Source: Clavulina sp. PMI_390 (Eukaryota; Basidiomycota; Agaricomycetes; Cantharellales; Hydnaceae). From it: a stretch of 64,000 bases of DNA. How positions within the stretch are numbered: the first letter of the stretch is position 1; every line of letters starts with the position of its first letter. The notes beneath the pieces are model-generated. The model was given only the letters and a program-made list of their open reading frames with translations, was not told where the DNA came from and did no database searches. The translations under genes were made by a program, and so were the position numbers. Below, piece after piece: positions 32,920 through 45,090 of this stretch. The stretch lies in contig WIDE01000100.1 in NCBI GenBank assembly GCA_015039315.1, forward strand, positions 21,937-85,936, written 5' to 3'.

Positions 32920-35420
32920 TTCGGTGGTGGCGATCCTGAGGCTCCAACAGGGTGGTACTTAGCCACCGGATAGTGGTGGATCGGCGTCGTAGCGCCCCGC
33001 CCCTCCCCTCCCTCTCTCCCAGGAGGCAATCCTTCTCAATTCACAGCTGCCGCCCAAAAGGTGGTCAGCATTCAATTGGGGGCACGACTTGGCAATCATC
33101 ATTCACTAACCATCGCAGCCCCCAGTTGCTGGTTCTCCTTGTCCTTGACCCCACCAGTCGCTCCCATTCCCACCTTCGACCTTCACATTATTTTTTGCCA
33201 TTTATCGCTCTCCCGCGCCTTCTTGCTCCGCCTCTTCCATTGCATATCTTGTGTCTTTTGATACCCCCTCGCATTGTCATCGCTTTCGACATTGGACTTT
33301 GTCCTCTGGCTCCTTGATTCCGCCTGCATCCGGTCTTGACGACTGCGTGTTTGCAGAATTCTGTATATGTACCGCTCTCATCTCCACCTCTGTATTATTA
33401 TCATCTGTACAATAGGTCCTATACCAAGCCGGTGATTCATCCATTTGACATCATCCCGTGTGCGTGCTCGCTGCATTTGGTCGACCCTGAGCACCCCTTG
33501 AGGCAACGATCGTATATACACCCCCTTCGCGCGCGCGCGGGTTCGGGGACTCAAATCAGCGAGATCCTGCATCTCCAAGAGGAACTACAAGTGTAAAAAT
33601 ATACGTATGTACACCGAGCAGTATAATTTGCACCGTCGTGGCCCCGTTCGTAAAGAAAGAGGCGCATACCCAATCTGTCCTTTGGCTAATCTCCATTCGA
33701 TCTCCGTCGCATAAAATGCCGCAGGGCCACCGGTAACTTTGGGGCTTTTTTGCTAACAATGGAAGGCGCGGGAGCTACCCAGTCTGTTCTGAGCCATATG
33801 TGCTCAAGAGCCAGTTTTGTTATCCGTGAGCCGGGCGGGTTATCTTTTCGTTGCGCAGGGGCGAATGAGGGGCGAGCGGACACGTTGCATGAGCTCAGTC
33901 AGGCCCTCGTTCCTGACACTAGTAAGCTCCGCACGCCACGCACTGGCGATCACGCTTCTTTCCTCGATGTACTTCCCCCCTGATGTCGAGACGCTTCATC
34001 TTGGGGGAGCTTACGGTAACGAAAAGAAGCTTCAGGTGCACCCGTCCTTTCATGCATCGCCCTCTCGTTTTGCATTGGGAGTATGCCGTATTAGATCGCC
34101 CACATCATCGGCATGTCCACGGGTTTGGACACCACCCCGTGTGAGCGCTCAGAAGAGGAGCTTCAAACACTCAAGTCGTGCGTGATTAATCGCGGTTGTG
34201 AAAAAGTGGGTGCGTGCTATGTTATGGGATAGTACGCCATCTATTGGTTGAAGGGCCAAGTCCCGGATATGACAGGCGCGTACATGAAATTCGAGGCGAC
34301 CCTTCCCCCACACTCGACGCCTTGATGACACTTGTGTCCGGGCCTCCCTCCTCAGGAGACCAATGAAATCGCGCGCCGTCGATATTTCACCTGGCCTGCG
34401 CTGGCTGGGACCAGTGACTCATGTCGGAACTTGAGAAGCACAAATCACCCGCCTGGTCCCATCGTGACCAAAAGGTCGGGTAAGGGTACAGTCAGCAAAC
34501 CACGTAGCACCTGCTCGCGTGTTTGTCAGTAGGCCGACTCGCTCGGTTGCTTTGTTAGACTGCCTTCCCAACTAACTATACTAACGTACAGGGAAGCGGA
34601 ATGGTGCTGTCGGAATAAGGAAGCAGAGAACATCCGGATTGGACCCGTGGCGGCGCCTTGCGTTGGCGCATTGGCTCATTTTCTGATGACTCTGTGAAGG
34701 CCGCTGGGCGGCCACTAGAGCTCGTCATCCTCTCTAGCTGCCGAATACCATCTCAGATTCCGGCGACTTATCGATCATCACTCGGCGTCGGTGAAGTCTG
34801 AAACGCGAGAATGGCCGCCGCTATGATGCGCGCCCTGGCGTGGACTAGCTTTGCGCCTCTCCCATGTACCACTGAGCAAATCTTACTCTCTCAACTTGAC
34901 GCTCCAACGGGAGTGAGTGAGTTCTAGCCGCTCTTGGACTAATCCCGCGCAAGGCGGCTTTTCTGACATAGATGAAAAATTGTTCGTGAGGTGTTCTAAT
35001 GAGCCTAAGAATCGCTCCAATTTTTTCACTTATTAATGGAAGGGCTTCAAGAAGAGTATGGTTGGGGCCTTCTTGGCCGGATTGGCTGACGCGCTAGATG
35101 CGATCTAAATTGCAATCCAGAGCTGACGTAGCAGTGGATGAGAAGCTGCAAGTGTATGAATCGTAGCAGGCAGCAGTCGTCACAGGTTCATATATGAGAC
35201 TATTGCGCCGAATGTGCTCGCAATCCACGTGGGCACTATGAGCTTTTATAAGCAATGATGTGCATGCCGTTCCGGGGATTGGGAAAGAAATCGAAGGGCG
35301 CGCGTCTCTTTCACGAAGTCTGAACGGCAGGGCAAACGATTGTACTAGATGAAAAGCGAAAGGGACGTGGAAGGAATAAGAAATTAGGCATGCGGGCACA
35401 TTATGGTCACTCAGGGGACG
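32920..35420. other. Intergenic, 2.5 kb
   Basis: May contain further 3' exons or 3' UTR of the copper-fist gene up to about 33250. A 115-nt frame at 34811 (MAAAMMRALAWTSF) ends at a GTGAGT donor but no partner exon could be found. Otherwise no gene, RNA or repeat was recognised. Confidence 0.4.
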
Positions 35421-36643
35421 TCAGAATGAGAAGGTTTGCATTGAATGTACATTAGGAGTGAAGAAAATGCGAACGTGTGCCTCAGGTTCAGTATTTCTAC
35501 AGGAAAAGAGGGTATTTGTAGCTGTAAGATAGCCCGTATATGGAATGTAGAATTGGGCGGATAGCAGAGCACCATGGTGAGAGAAAATCCACATAAGACA
35601 ATAGCACCTGGGGCTATGCCTTCCAAACGCAGGCAAATCGAGAAGGAAATATTTGAGCAGAATCGCGCCATGGCTTGGTGAGCTACAAGACCGAGCCGCA
35701 CAGAATTGATGGAAGCGTCTGACTCTGGAAAGGGATGCCGTTACACGCTGCACGAAGATTGTAGGACGATACCAGCCGCACCCCATGACGACGCGTTCAG
35801 TAAGGCTTCGAAGATAAGCAGGATTGAATGGAGCCACATACTTGTCATCTGTATGCCCCACGCAGCAGTAAATTGCCCATGAGAGCGAGTCAAGTTACTA
35901 TCTCCGAGCCAAAAGAACATTCGTGTGACCGAAACTCCTCACATACCGTCGTATATAAACCGAGCATTCTTCGGCGAAAGTGGTGCAGTCTTGACAAACC
36001 GGTCATTACCCTCAGGCCTATAAAACGAGTAAGTGGCGGATCAGGTGTTTAGGTCCATCGCGACATTCATTTTTTTCAAACGTACAACACCTTCTCCTAG
36101 AGAGAGCAGCAGACATTAAATGGGGTAATGGGAAAGCGGGGTTGTTGTATGTTGCATACCTTAGCGGAGGCGAGCATGCTCTGGATCGAAATACAGACGC
36201 TCTCAACGTTGAGAACGGGGCTCCATTCGTTTCCCAGGATGGACATGCATATGAAACCATTCGTGTATGAATGGGCATGGACCGGGGGCTTGTACTGGTC
36301 CGATACCACAAAGGTAACCTCGGGAGAGTCAATGGCTACGCGCGGAAAATGGAGTCTCAAGCTCAGAACGAATTGATATTTGACACAACGCACGGTACCG
36401 GGGCCCAAACTTAAACTTCAGCGCAAATACCTCCCCCTGACATCAAAGAAAGGCTCTGAGTATTCCATGCACAAGGGCCACCATGAGAAGCTGAAGCACC
36501 TTGTAGATGCTCTCTCCGAGAACTTCTAACCCCATTATCCACGTTTCTAGATCATCGGCTTGGATCAGTGAAATTCCAGCTGGGCAGCCAGCTTTCAGGC
36601 CCTGAAGTTCCTTTGTTAGTCGGCGAGAAGCGATGCTAGCCAT
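35421..36643 (-). CDS. Ubiquitin-conjugating enzyme E2, UBE2W-like
   Basis: Exons 36643-36500, 36436-36394, 36335-36160, 36096-36086 (11 nt), 36017-35947 and 35848 onward. The product opens MASIASRRLTKELQGLKAG, then YKGEVFALKFKFGPRYPIDS, PPVHAHSYTNGFICMSILGN (active-site Cys), SPVLNVESVCISIQSMLAS and LPEGNDRFVKTAPLSPKNAR. Order and motifs match UBE2W, an E2 that attaches ubiquitin to protein N-termini. The family normally ends near YHDD; here the frame stays open for another 140 codons after FIYDDDKYVAP, so either a last intron was missed or the tail is extended. The 11-nt exon is supported by phase on both sides and by restoring KEKVLPEGND. Divergent from NFU1 with 74 bp between starts. Confidence 0.85.
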
Positions 36644-36717
36644 CTACAGCACGAGGCGATACAGAATCGGAGGCCGGCTACAACAGAGCCAAACACTGGC
36701 CACAACAACTGACGCAT
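36644..36717. promoter_or_regulatory. Compact divergent promoter, UBE2W-like / NFU1
   Basis: Only 74 bp separate the two start codons (92 bp if NFU1 begins at the second Met, 36736). Both transcription start sites must overlap this gap or the other gene's leader. No TATA element is obvious. Confidence 0.5.
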
Positions 36718-37783
36718 TTGCTGACTGAAGCCACGATGTCACCCTTCGTCTCAACCTCAAGGACAATAATACGAAAAAGCGCCTTTTCAGCAACATCTCG
36801 AACAATATCGAGAGGTCTTGTATCCAGCCATGCACTACGGGCGCAAATCGCGTCTGGAAGCACTCCCTCCACATCGTCCTTGACACTCTCCTCCAGGCCA
36901 ATTTCTCGTTCGCCAATTCAGCGTGAGTATATAGATAATTGACTATATGTCATATTCTCAAGGAATCTATAGGGAGGACCATGTTTATCCAGACCGAAAC
37001 CACGCCGAATGAGGACTCGCTAAAGTTTATTCCCGGCGTGGAAGTCATGAGCGCCGGCTCTGCCGAATTCTTGGACACACGCTCAGCGCTTGCATCTCCT
37101 CTCGCGATTCGGCTATTCGGAATAGAAGGCGTAAAGGCTGTCTTCTATGGACCTGACTTTGTCACCGTGTCCAAAGACTCGGAGAATCCATGGGCCGTCA
37201 TCAAGCCCGAGGTGTACTCCACTCTCATGGAATTCTTCACTTCTCAGCAACCGCTCTTCCGGTCAGAAGAGGACCGCGAGAATGCAGGGCCTCAGGACAC
37301 AAAGATCCTAGATACCGACTCCGAAACGGTGGCCATGATCAAAGAGCTTCTCGACACTCGTGTGCGCCCGGCCATTATGGAAGACGGTGGCGATATCGAG
37401 TATCGTGGATTCTCCGACGAAGGGATCGTAAAGCTCAAGCTCAAGGGAAGTTGTCGTGGCTGTGACTCGAGTGCAGTTACGTTGAAGACTGGTATCGAGC
37501 GCATGCTCATGCACTACGTGCCAGAGGTCCAAGGTGTAGAGCAGGTTCGTCTTTTTCTCCCTTCAGTAGCTTTCCTTCACTCAGCTTGTTCTCTCTCTCT
37601 CAAGGTGTTGGACCAGGAGGAAGAAATTGCGCTTGACGAGTTCAGCAAGTTCGAGGAACGATTGGCGAAGAAGCAAAAGAAGGAGAAAACCGGGTAAGTG
37701 CTGTTTCTCAGCGATATCGATGGCATCCACGCGATATTCAACAGCTTGTTCTGCTTAGGATGGAACAATACATGTCTGTCTAA
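36718..37783 (+). CDS. NFU1: NFU1 iron-sulfur cluster scaffold, mitochondrial
   Basis: A Ser/Arg-rich presequence (SPFVSTSRTIIRKSAFSATS) is followed by the Nfu N-terminal domain (MFIQTETTPNEDSLKFIPG to FFTSQQPLF) and then the NifU C-terminal domain with PAIMEDGGDIEYRGF and KGSCRGCDSSAVTLKTGIER. The CxxC cysteines that bind the [4Fe-4S] cluster are present. NFU1 delivers clusters to lipoate synthase and respiratory complexes in the matrix. Introns fall at about 36922 (GTGAGT) and 37543 (GTTCGT, acceptor before VLDQEEEIAL). A final GTAAGT donor at 37695 would add MEQYMSV and a stop at 37783; without it the stop is at 37697. Start may be 36718 or 36736. Secure identification. Confidence 0.92.
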
Positions 37784-37927
37784 AAGGTTTCCTCGTGATG
37801 CGCGCGGACTTTCGGCATTCTCAGCATTCTAGTTATCCATGTAATAATGTCGTACGTTTACCACCATTAGAACCCATAATCCATGCAACCATGCGGTCGT
37901 TGGGGCGGATCGCTACCCAGTCCCACG

Positions 37928-40590
37928 TTAGGAGACCAATAAATCACCCCTCTTCTCCCCAGGATTCTCTGTCATCTTCGCGCTCCGGCTGCCAAACTGC
38001 ATCGCCCGTTTACGCCTTGCCGCTGTCTTCTCTAGTCCCAACCTTTGTGCGGCAAGGCGCAACAGAAGCTTGTCACCTGATCCTTCCCCTAGGCGTGGAT
38101 CCAGTTTCGCATGGACGGGCAATGCGGCGAGATAAGCGACAAGCGAGAGATCAAGGAAGGGATATCGCGTCTCTTTCGCATTTGAAGAGATTACGCGGTC
38201 ATCTCGTCCAAGGTTCCGCGATGGGAGCCGGTCCAGGTCCAATTGGAGCTATTTTTGAGGAGATGTGAACATTGCATTCGAGCAGATAATTTGTGGGGAA
38301 ACGAGTCATTGAGGTCAGGCCACACCGTATTTGGCTTGGCGTGCCGCCGATCGGCGGATGGGGTAGATAACGCAAGATGAAACGCATGAAGATCACTCAC
38401 TTCGTTGATGAGCCCTTCCCAATTACCTTTCGCAAACGCCGCGCGATGACGCGAGTACCCTCCGAGGAGCTCATCAGCGCCGAGGCCACTCAACAGGACG
38501 CGAGCAGGAGTCGTGTAGGGAGTACCAGGTGCGTGATTGATCGGGATTGATCCCCCGTCTGAGGTCGATGGCTGGTGGTGATGCGGAGATGCGGGCGTCC
38601 TAGACTCCAAAGTCCCACGGCCCTGGGAGGCAAAATACAGCGCTAGGGCAAGACTCTGAGCCCAGCCCGGCGGAGATTCATTCCAGTGGTGGCTATGAGA
38701 GAATGATCGGACGTCGAACCAAGTTTCATAAACGCACCATGTCCATTACAGTTCGGGATGGGAACATTAACTTTTCAATAAATGGCCGCGCTGCGGTGGA
38801 TTCCTACACTTGATAAAATGAGCAAAAGCGTCTCGTGGGATGAAGAGGCGGCCACTTTCGATCGCTTGCCTCATAGGTCACGTCAACCTTAACCTACGAC
38901 GTCGCAATCCGTGAACGCATGGAAAAATGGTCAATTATTAGAGCTCAGATACTCCAAGGCTTTGGTTCATGTAGAGAATTAGGCCGCTCACAAAATTCCA
39001 CGTCCGATCGGGACAAAGAGTATGCAATTCATTTAAAGCCTCGATCCCAGTCTCTCGATCGGGCACGTCGTATGGTGTCTGAGAGGATGCTTCGGCGGGT
39101 TTCCGTTCTTGTCGCGCTCGGATACTTCTAGGGTTCTCAAAGGCAACATTGACCAAATCTATTGCCTCGTTTGGAGGAACAAATCTGCGGACGCCAAAGC
39201 ACACGTTAATTGGGAGGGTAGGAGGCGGAGGTGTGGTGACCGAGACTGACCGGTGCGTGAGGTACGCAATGATTGTGCAGTCGATCCCACCAGAGAAGAG
39301 TAAAGCTAGCCGACTCTGACCGCTTGTTCCCCGGGGCGGTCTGAAGTGGGAAGAGGGTCTGAGAGGTTTGGCTTTGCAAGCAGTGTCACCATACTCACAT
39401 ATTCTTCACCCTGCCTCCTACAGCCTTCTCCAGTCTTGCCAGGAATTCGTCAACAACTAAGCTTGCCGCTGCTGAGGACGCTATGTCTGGAGCAGGTGGG
39501 ATGGTGCGGTTGAGGACCTGGATTGCGGACTACACGACCTCAAATTATTTCAGCTTGAGAAAGACTGCCAATTTTCACAACGTACGAAAGGATCGTCAGG
39601 CTTTCTCCAGTGAGTAACAAGCCCTGACAGTTGTGGTAGCCCGGGCCGCAAGTCCGAATTGTCGGCGGACGGGTGGCTGGAGATATCTAACCCTCCAAGC
39701 TCTTCGACACGGAGCAAGTTTACTTGCAACTGGTAGATAGCAGCCGTGTCGAGCTCCGCGAATTCTACAGCATCGCTAGGCTTTGAGTCGCTGGAGGGTG
39801 GCTTGTTACCACCGGAGCTAGCAGATGTCAACTGGATCGTCCAGGAGCCGTCACTGGCCAAGAAAGTGCGATAGAGCAAGGAACGTCGCCCTAAGGGATC
39901 TCGACCAAAAAACAGCGAATGGTCCGCGGCCTGAAAGAAGGCAAGAGCCCGCAATCAGCGCCATGAACATACAATTGAAGGTAAATCCAACTGACCCTGT
40001 AAAACAAAAAGGCATAAGGACCCTCAATCTCTGCAAGTACTGCAACAGGTGAAACCCCAGAATCAGTGAGTCGTTTGAATAGTTTAGACCCGTCGTTTTC
40101 TAGGTTGGAGATCTAGGGTCCATATTTTCCCAATAAATAGTGCCAGGGGCAGGAAGTCATGTTGCAGCTCACATCCATGCCCGCAAAGATCTAACTCATC
40201 CAATGAGGCCTAATGCTGGGCATGTCAATAGAAAGAACTTCGGACCTCTCCGTTCCAGCAAAAAATATCCCCGGATCCATTTTCATGTGGCTGAGAGGTG
40301 ACTTGAGTTCCTCTCAGATGTAGAACAGAGGCATTGATGGAAAGCACAAGCTCGCGATCGCCTGACAGTTCGATTGCTCGCTCAGTGGTATTTTGAACAT
40401 CAGGTCCTACATGGATTGTTAGTGGTGAGCAAGAGCCCAGGAGAGTGGTCCCCCAACAAAATCAGTGACCTCTTAACGCATTTAGCTGATGGAGCGCGAG
40501 CAGGTCATCTGCCTGAGTTTGATGCTCCGACGGCGTTCTACTTGACAGAGATCTATTACGGATAGTGATCGAGGCGACGATTCCACACAT
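37928..40590 (-). CDS. ASNSD1-like asparagine synthetase domain protein
   Basis: The start at 40590 gives MCGIVASI, placing a cysteine at position 2 as in class-II glutamine amidotransferases. Next exons read ELVLSINASVLHLRG, then TQVTSQPHENGSGDIFCWNGE, GPYAFLFYR and AADHSLFFGRDPLGRRSLLY. The synthetase part has LALLFSGGIDCTIIAYLTHR (SGGxD ATP-pyrophosphatase loop), IDLVNVAFENP, ALYFASQGRGT, RVLLSGLGADELLGGYSRHR and RYPFLDLSLVAYLAALP. This set matches the ASNSD1/YML096W group, which differs from true asparagine synthetase and has no settled reaction. The last exon ends at 37928. Some internal exons near 38650-38930 are too degenerate by eye to fix. Convergent with NFU1. Confidence 0.85.
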
Positions 40591-40965
40591 CTAGGTGATC
40601 GTAGAATGGATAGTTCAGACTCGCATGTGCTTGTGGCCACATTCAGAAACTAAGCACCTTGACCCGAGGGCGCCTCGTTGGACGAGATTAGCAAAGGATT
40701 TTCGTGTCACGTGCACTGAATTGACAAGAATTTGGATTCTTTCGTCGTATTGCGTTGAGCATTTGAAGCAAACCAACTTGTTACCAATAATACTATAAGA
40801 TAAATATTGGCTTTGGCATCGTTTTGAGCATCATATTTTGAGCAGCCGAGCCATCGGCCGAAGTCACCAGGTAACCGTCACGAGGTCACGAGTTGCATTT
40901 CCCATAGGCATCTGGTTCTGACTCCATCGTGCCTGTTTCCTTCCACCAAGAGCCCAAATTCCACC
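40591..40965. other. Divergent promoter region, ASNSD1-like / aminotransferase
   Basis: About 375 bp between the two start codons. CACGTGCAC near 40708 contains an E-box-like CACGTG, which could be regulatory; nothing else stands out. Confidence 0.4.
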
Positions 40966-42745
40966 ATGGCGTCCTCATTACGCGCTGGGACCCGCTTTCC
41001 CCTTAGAAGCACCCGTGTTGCTGGCTCATTACGCCTGTTCTCGTCTGCGACAAGCAGGTTGAACAAGCGACCTCCAGCTGGCTCGCAGTTGGACCCAATG
41101 ACTGGGGAGTTAACCGCGCTTCCTAACATCGATGTACGTCGACCTACTGAACTGATAAATCTGCTATTTACTAAAATATTTTCACGCAGGAACGGAATGT
41201 CGTTATTGAACGCAGCAAGTCGCCCAAAACCCCACCACTCGCGAAGAACTTGTCGTTCGGGAAAACTTTCGTATGTTTGACGTTGCACCGAATATGATCC
41301 AGTATAGCTCACATTCTTTGTCTTTGTTATTAGACAGATCACATGCTGTCCGTTGAATGGTCCGCATTAACGGGCTGGGGTACTCCCCGTATTCACCCTT
41401 GTGAGTCATTGTATGACTCCAAAGAACACCATTCACTCAACCTATAGTTTCTAGACGGACCCCTCGGACTCGAGCCTAGTGCGACTGTCTTCCATTACGC
41501 CCAGACATTATTCGAAGGGTTAAAGGCGTACAGAGACGAGAATGGCAAGGTTACTCTCTTCCGTCCTGACATGAACATGAAGAGAATGAACAAGAGTGCG
41601 GAGAGAATTGCTTTGCCGGTGCGCATATTTTTTATATGTGGAACTAACGGTGAATTGGAATCCTGATGATTTGTTTGTCGAATCGGGACCGTTAGACTTT
41701 CAATGGTGATGCTGTTGTCGAGCTCATGAAGAAACTTGTGGCAATGGACGCGCACTGGATCCCCCAGGAGCCTGGACACAGTCTTTACATCCGCCCTACC
41801 TTGAGTACGTGCTCCTTTCAGCTTTGCATCAACTAGCCACTTCGCAACAAATTCTGACCTTCAAGCAATCTATTTTCGTCCAATCATCTTTTAATTTCAG
41901 TCGGTACCCAGACCGCATTAGGTGTCGGTCCCTCTTCAACTGCCCTTCTTTTCGTTATTTGCTGCCCCGTCGGGCCATATTACAAGGGTGGCTTCAAGCC
42001 TGTGAAGCTGCTCGCCACCACTGAGTTCGTCCGTGCCTTCCCGGGTGGCACTGGCGGCTATAAGCTTGGCGCCAACTACGGCCCAAGTGTCGTTCCCCAG
42101 GTGAAGGCTGCCAAAGAAGGATACGATCAGATCCTGTGGTTGAGCGGGGAGGATGATGAGTTGACGGAGGTCGGCACGATGAACCTGTTCATCTGCTTGA
42201 AAGGAGAGAACGATAGTATGTCCCCGCGCTATTTCATCCACTACGTACTCCTCGAACTAACCAAATCCTCTTCCAGCCATCGAGCTCCTTACTCCCCCTC
42301 TCGGAGACGTTATTCTTCCTGGTATCACGCGTGACTCTGTCATCTCCATTGCGAAGGAACATATCTCTGGCAAGAAGAAGATCCCTGGTTTGCCCGACAA
42401 TCTCGTCTTCTCTGAGCGTAAGATTAACATGGGTGAGCTCGTGAAAGCTGGGAAGGAGGGCAGGTTATTAGAGGTCTTCGGCAGCGGTACGTTATCCCTT
42501 CCTCAGCCTTGGCCGAACCCTATTGACAATGAGGTCTTTGTGCGACTATTGCGTCTGTAGGTACTGCTGCCGTTGTCTGCCCTGTGGATCAGATTGGGTA
42601 TCGCGGCGAGACCATCCACATCCCCACTGGCGAGGCTGGGCTCCCTCCCATCACGAAGGGCTTATTAAATGAGATCTGGGGCAGACAGCTAGGAACGATT
42701 GAAAGTGACTGGAGCGTCGTTGTTCCTCCCGTTTCTGCTGCGTAG
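40966..42745 (+). CDS. Branched-chain amino-acid aminotransferase, mitochondrial
   Basis: N-terminal presequence rich in Arg/Ser (MASSLRAGTRFPLRSTRVAG). The body has TDHMLSVEWSALTGWGTPRI, VFHYAQTLFEGLKAYRDENG, TLFRPDMNMKRMNKSAERIA, PQEPGHSLYIRPT, FPGGTGGYKLGANYGPS with the PLP lysine, DDELTEVGTMNLFIC and LGDVILPGITRDSVI, all class-IV aminotransferase landmarks in order. It catalyses the last step of Leu, Ile and Val synthesis and the first step of their breakdown with 2-oxoglutarate. About seven exons. The presequence suggests the mitochondrial (BAT1) form. Stop at 42745. Secure. Confidence 0.94.
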
Positions 42746-43110
42746 AAAGATCATGCCGTCAGGCTGCAAAGATAGTTTCTCAACCTTCCGTGGATTTCGC
42801 ACTCGGTCTTTATCACTTTTGTCTCTTTGGAAGAATACTATTACCTGTGTACCTTATTGAGGGCGATGTCGCTTTATATCTGTGTGCATTCTGATCCATT
42901 TTCGTGGGACATGAGAGTTGCTGGTGGAGAAAATGTACTCAGGGTCCAATGTGTTCCCACGGTGGTCAGAAGCTGTTTGGCTGCGCCCTCGAAAAATACA
43001 AACAGCTTTCTTTATTGCTCTGCCCACTTCGTCCAGCACACACTTGTCATCCTCCCCCACCTTTTCTTCTTCTTATTTGTTATCTCTCCAGTAACTCTCA
43101 TAGAAGAAAA
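42746..43110. other. Intergenic, aminotransferase 3' flank and ERG26 promoter
   Basis: About 365 bp, with CCCCCAC/CTTTTCTTC pyrimidine tracts immediately upstream of the ERG26-like start. No gene is seen. Confidence 0.45.
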
Positions 43111-44678
43111 ATGCCTGAATCTTACTTGGTTGTTGGCGGCAGCGGCTTTCTGGGCCGCCACATCGTCGAAGCTTTGGTGGCTCGCGGGGATACTGTGTCA
43201 GTGTTCGACATCGTGCAGAAGCACTTCGATGTCCCGTTCTACCCTGGGGACATTAGCAAGGAGCAGGATGTAGGCGACGCCATCAAAAAGGTGCGCTAAA
43301 CTCACATTTTGAAAACTTTTGCTGGACGTATGCGGGGGGACGGCTGGCTGACTATTCATATGCGTCCATCCGGAAATTTGGCTGATTGCTGCTGCGTCTA
43401 TTCTTTCTGCACTCGTAGAGCGGAGCGACCTGCATCTTCCACACTGCTGCACCTGCTGCCGCCAACAACCCACCAAAAGGGTTGTACCGCAAGGTGAACG
43501 TCGAAGGCACCAAGACCGTGCTCGCATGCGCTGCAGCATACAAGGTGCCCAAAGTCGTTTACACCTCATCAGCAGGAAACGTCTACAATGGGACGGACTT
43601 GATTGACTGTGATGAACGTATGACTGTGCCCAAAGAGCAAGTTGACGAGTACAACGTTACGAAGGTTGAGGCAGAGAGGCTGGTGCTGGCAGCGAATGGT
43701 CAGGATGGGCTACACACTGTTGCGTTGAGGCCTTCAGGGATTTTTGGGTGCGTCTCCCTTCCATGATGATATCTAAGCTTCAAACTTTCCCCCTTGGTTC
43801 TGGGGCCCTAGTTTGTCATGAGCTGAACCTGATGAAAATGTTCTCTCCATTTATATCTAGTCCTGGTGATCGTCAGGCTATTCCTGGCATGGGTCGTGTC
43901 ATGTTGAACAACCAAATGGGCTTCCAGATTGGCGACAATGTCAACCTCTTCGACTGGACATACGTCGGCAATGTCGTGAAAGCCCACCTCCTTGCGGCCG
44001 ACAAGCTGCTCGACCCACCTCTGTCCATCGAAGCCATAACATCTTCCGAATTAGAGGGTGTCAAGCGCACCGTGGGCAACTATACCATCCCCGTGTCCGG
44101 CGCTCGGCCTCCTGGACCCGCGCTCGAAATCACACCCGAGATCGAGAAGGCCTACTTTGCGTTCAAGGAAGGCGCACAGCCCAAGACCCGCGTCCGCTCG
44201 CGCTTTGACCCACTGACTCCCGAGAACTTGGAGCTCGAGCCCAACTTCCCACTCCAGGTTGCAGGGCAGATGTTCTTCATCACGAACGGCGAGCCAATGT
44301 ACTTCTGGGACTTTACGCGCGCTGTGTGGGCCGAGATGGGCGCTGATGTCCCGTCGCAGGCCAAGGCGTGGAAGATCCCCCCTGGCTTCGGCATGGTGCT
44401 CGGGTCACTGGCGCAGTGGTGGAGTGGCCTCATGGGCAAGGAGCCAGGGTTGACCAAAGATCGCATCTTCTACGTGACCACTCACCGTTGGTTCAACATT
44501 GAGAAGGCGAGGAGGGTGCTTGGGTATGAGCCCGATGTGGGAATCGAGGAGGGCATCAAGCTCGCTGTTGCCGTAAGTGCATTGTGCTCTTTCATTCGTA
44601 ATCAATTGGCGTTGACTTTGTTGACCCCTTTCTTAGTGGTGGAAAGAAGATCAGGCAAAGAATGCTCAGAAGGCGTGA
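43111..44678 (+). CDS. ERG26: Sterol-4-alpha-carboxylate 3-dehydrogenase (ERG26-like)
   Basis: Opens MPESYLVVGGSGFLGRHIVE, the Rossmann GxxGxxG NAD-binding loop, then FHTAAPAANNPPKGLYRKVN, KVVYTSSAGNVYNGTDLID (catalytic Ser), DEYNVTKVEAERLVL (Tyr-x3-Lys), ALRPSGIFGPGDRQAIPGMG and NLFDWTYVGNVVKAHLLAA, the 3-beta-HSD family order. In ergosterol synthesis this enzyme oxidises and decarboxylates the C-4 carboxysterol in the ER. The C-terminal half has an insertion of about 70 residues (TPEIEKAYFAFKEGAQP and on) before the second conserved block FFITNGEPMYFWDF. Exon 1 43111-43290, exon 2 43419-43747; the last exon ends AWWKEDQAKNAQKA. Sequence alone does not fully exclude a related sterol/flavanone reductase. 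Confidence 0.85.
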
Positions 44679-45090
44679 TTTCGCTGCCGTTCGCCATCCC
44701 CTTTGCTTGGTTGCTTTCCTTCCGTCTGGTATTCGCTTCTGTTAATTATTGTATTTGCCCAAATACCCTATCATCCGCATTCACAAGCTGGCCAATGAGC
44801 GACATTCCTCATCACAATTCTAGTTCTGAGTAAAATGGACGGTCGTCTGACTGGTGGACCCTTTGTATGAGGACTGCTGGTTCGCACGTGACTGCCATCC
44901 ACGATGGATGATCAAAGCGTGAAGTAGAATGTGAAAGGTATGTTAAGCAACTTAGCTCTCTAGACCCATGAGATCAAGTCAACCCAATTATATTTGATGT
45001 CAGTGCGTTGTAAGTAAGCCCGACATGCTGTACATGATTTCGTTTGAACTGTGGGTAAGGTGTGAAGACATCATCAAACTGCCATCGGTG
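44679..45090. other. Intergenic, 3' ends of ERG26-like and F-box 1 genes
   Basis: About 410 bp between convergent genes. No gene, repeat or RNA recognised. Confidence 0.5.

Noticed and set aside
33061..33261. Hydrophobic frame MVSIQLGARLGNHH after the copper-fist gene
   Set aside because: It reads through CT-rich sequence and could not be joined in phase to the copper-fist exons with confidence.
34811..34925. Short plus-strand frame MAAAMMRALAWTSF ending at a GTGAGT donor
   Set aside because: No acceptor and partner exon in a matching frame could be found, and no family match.
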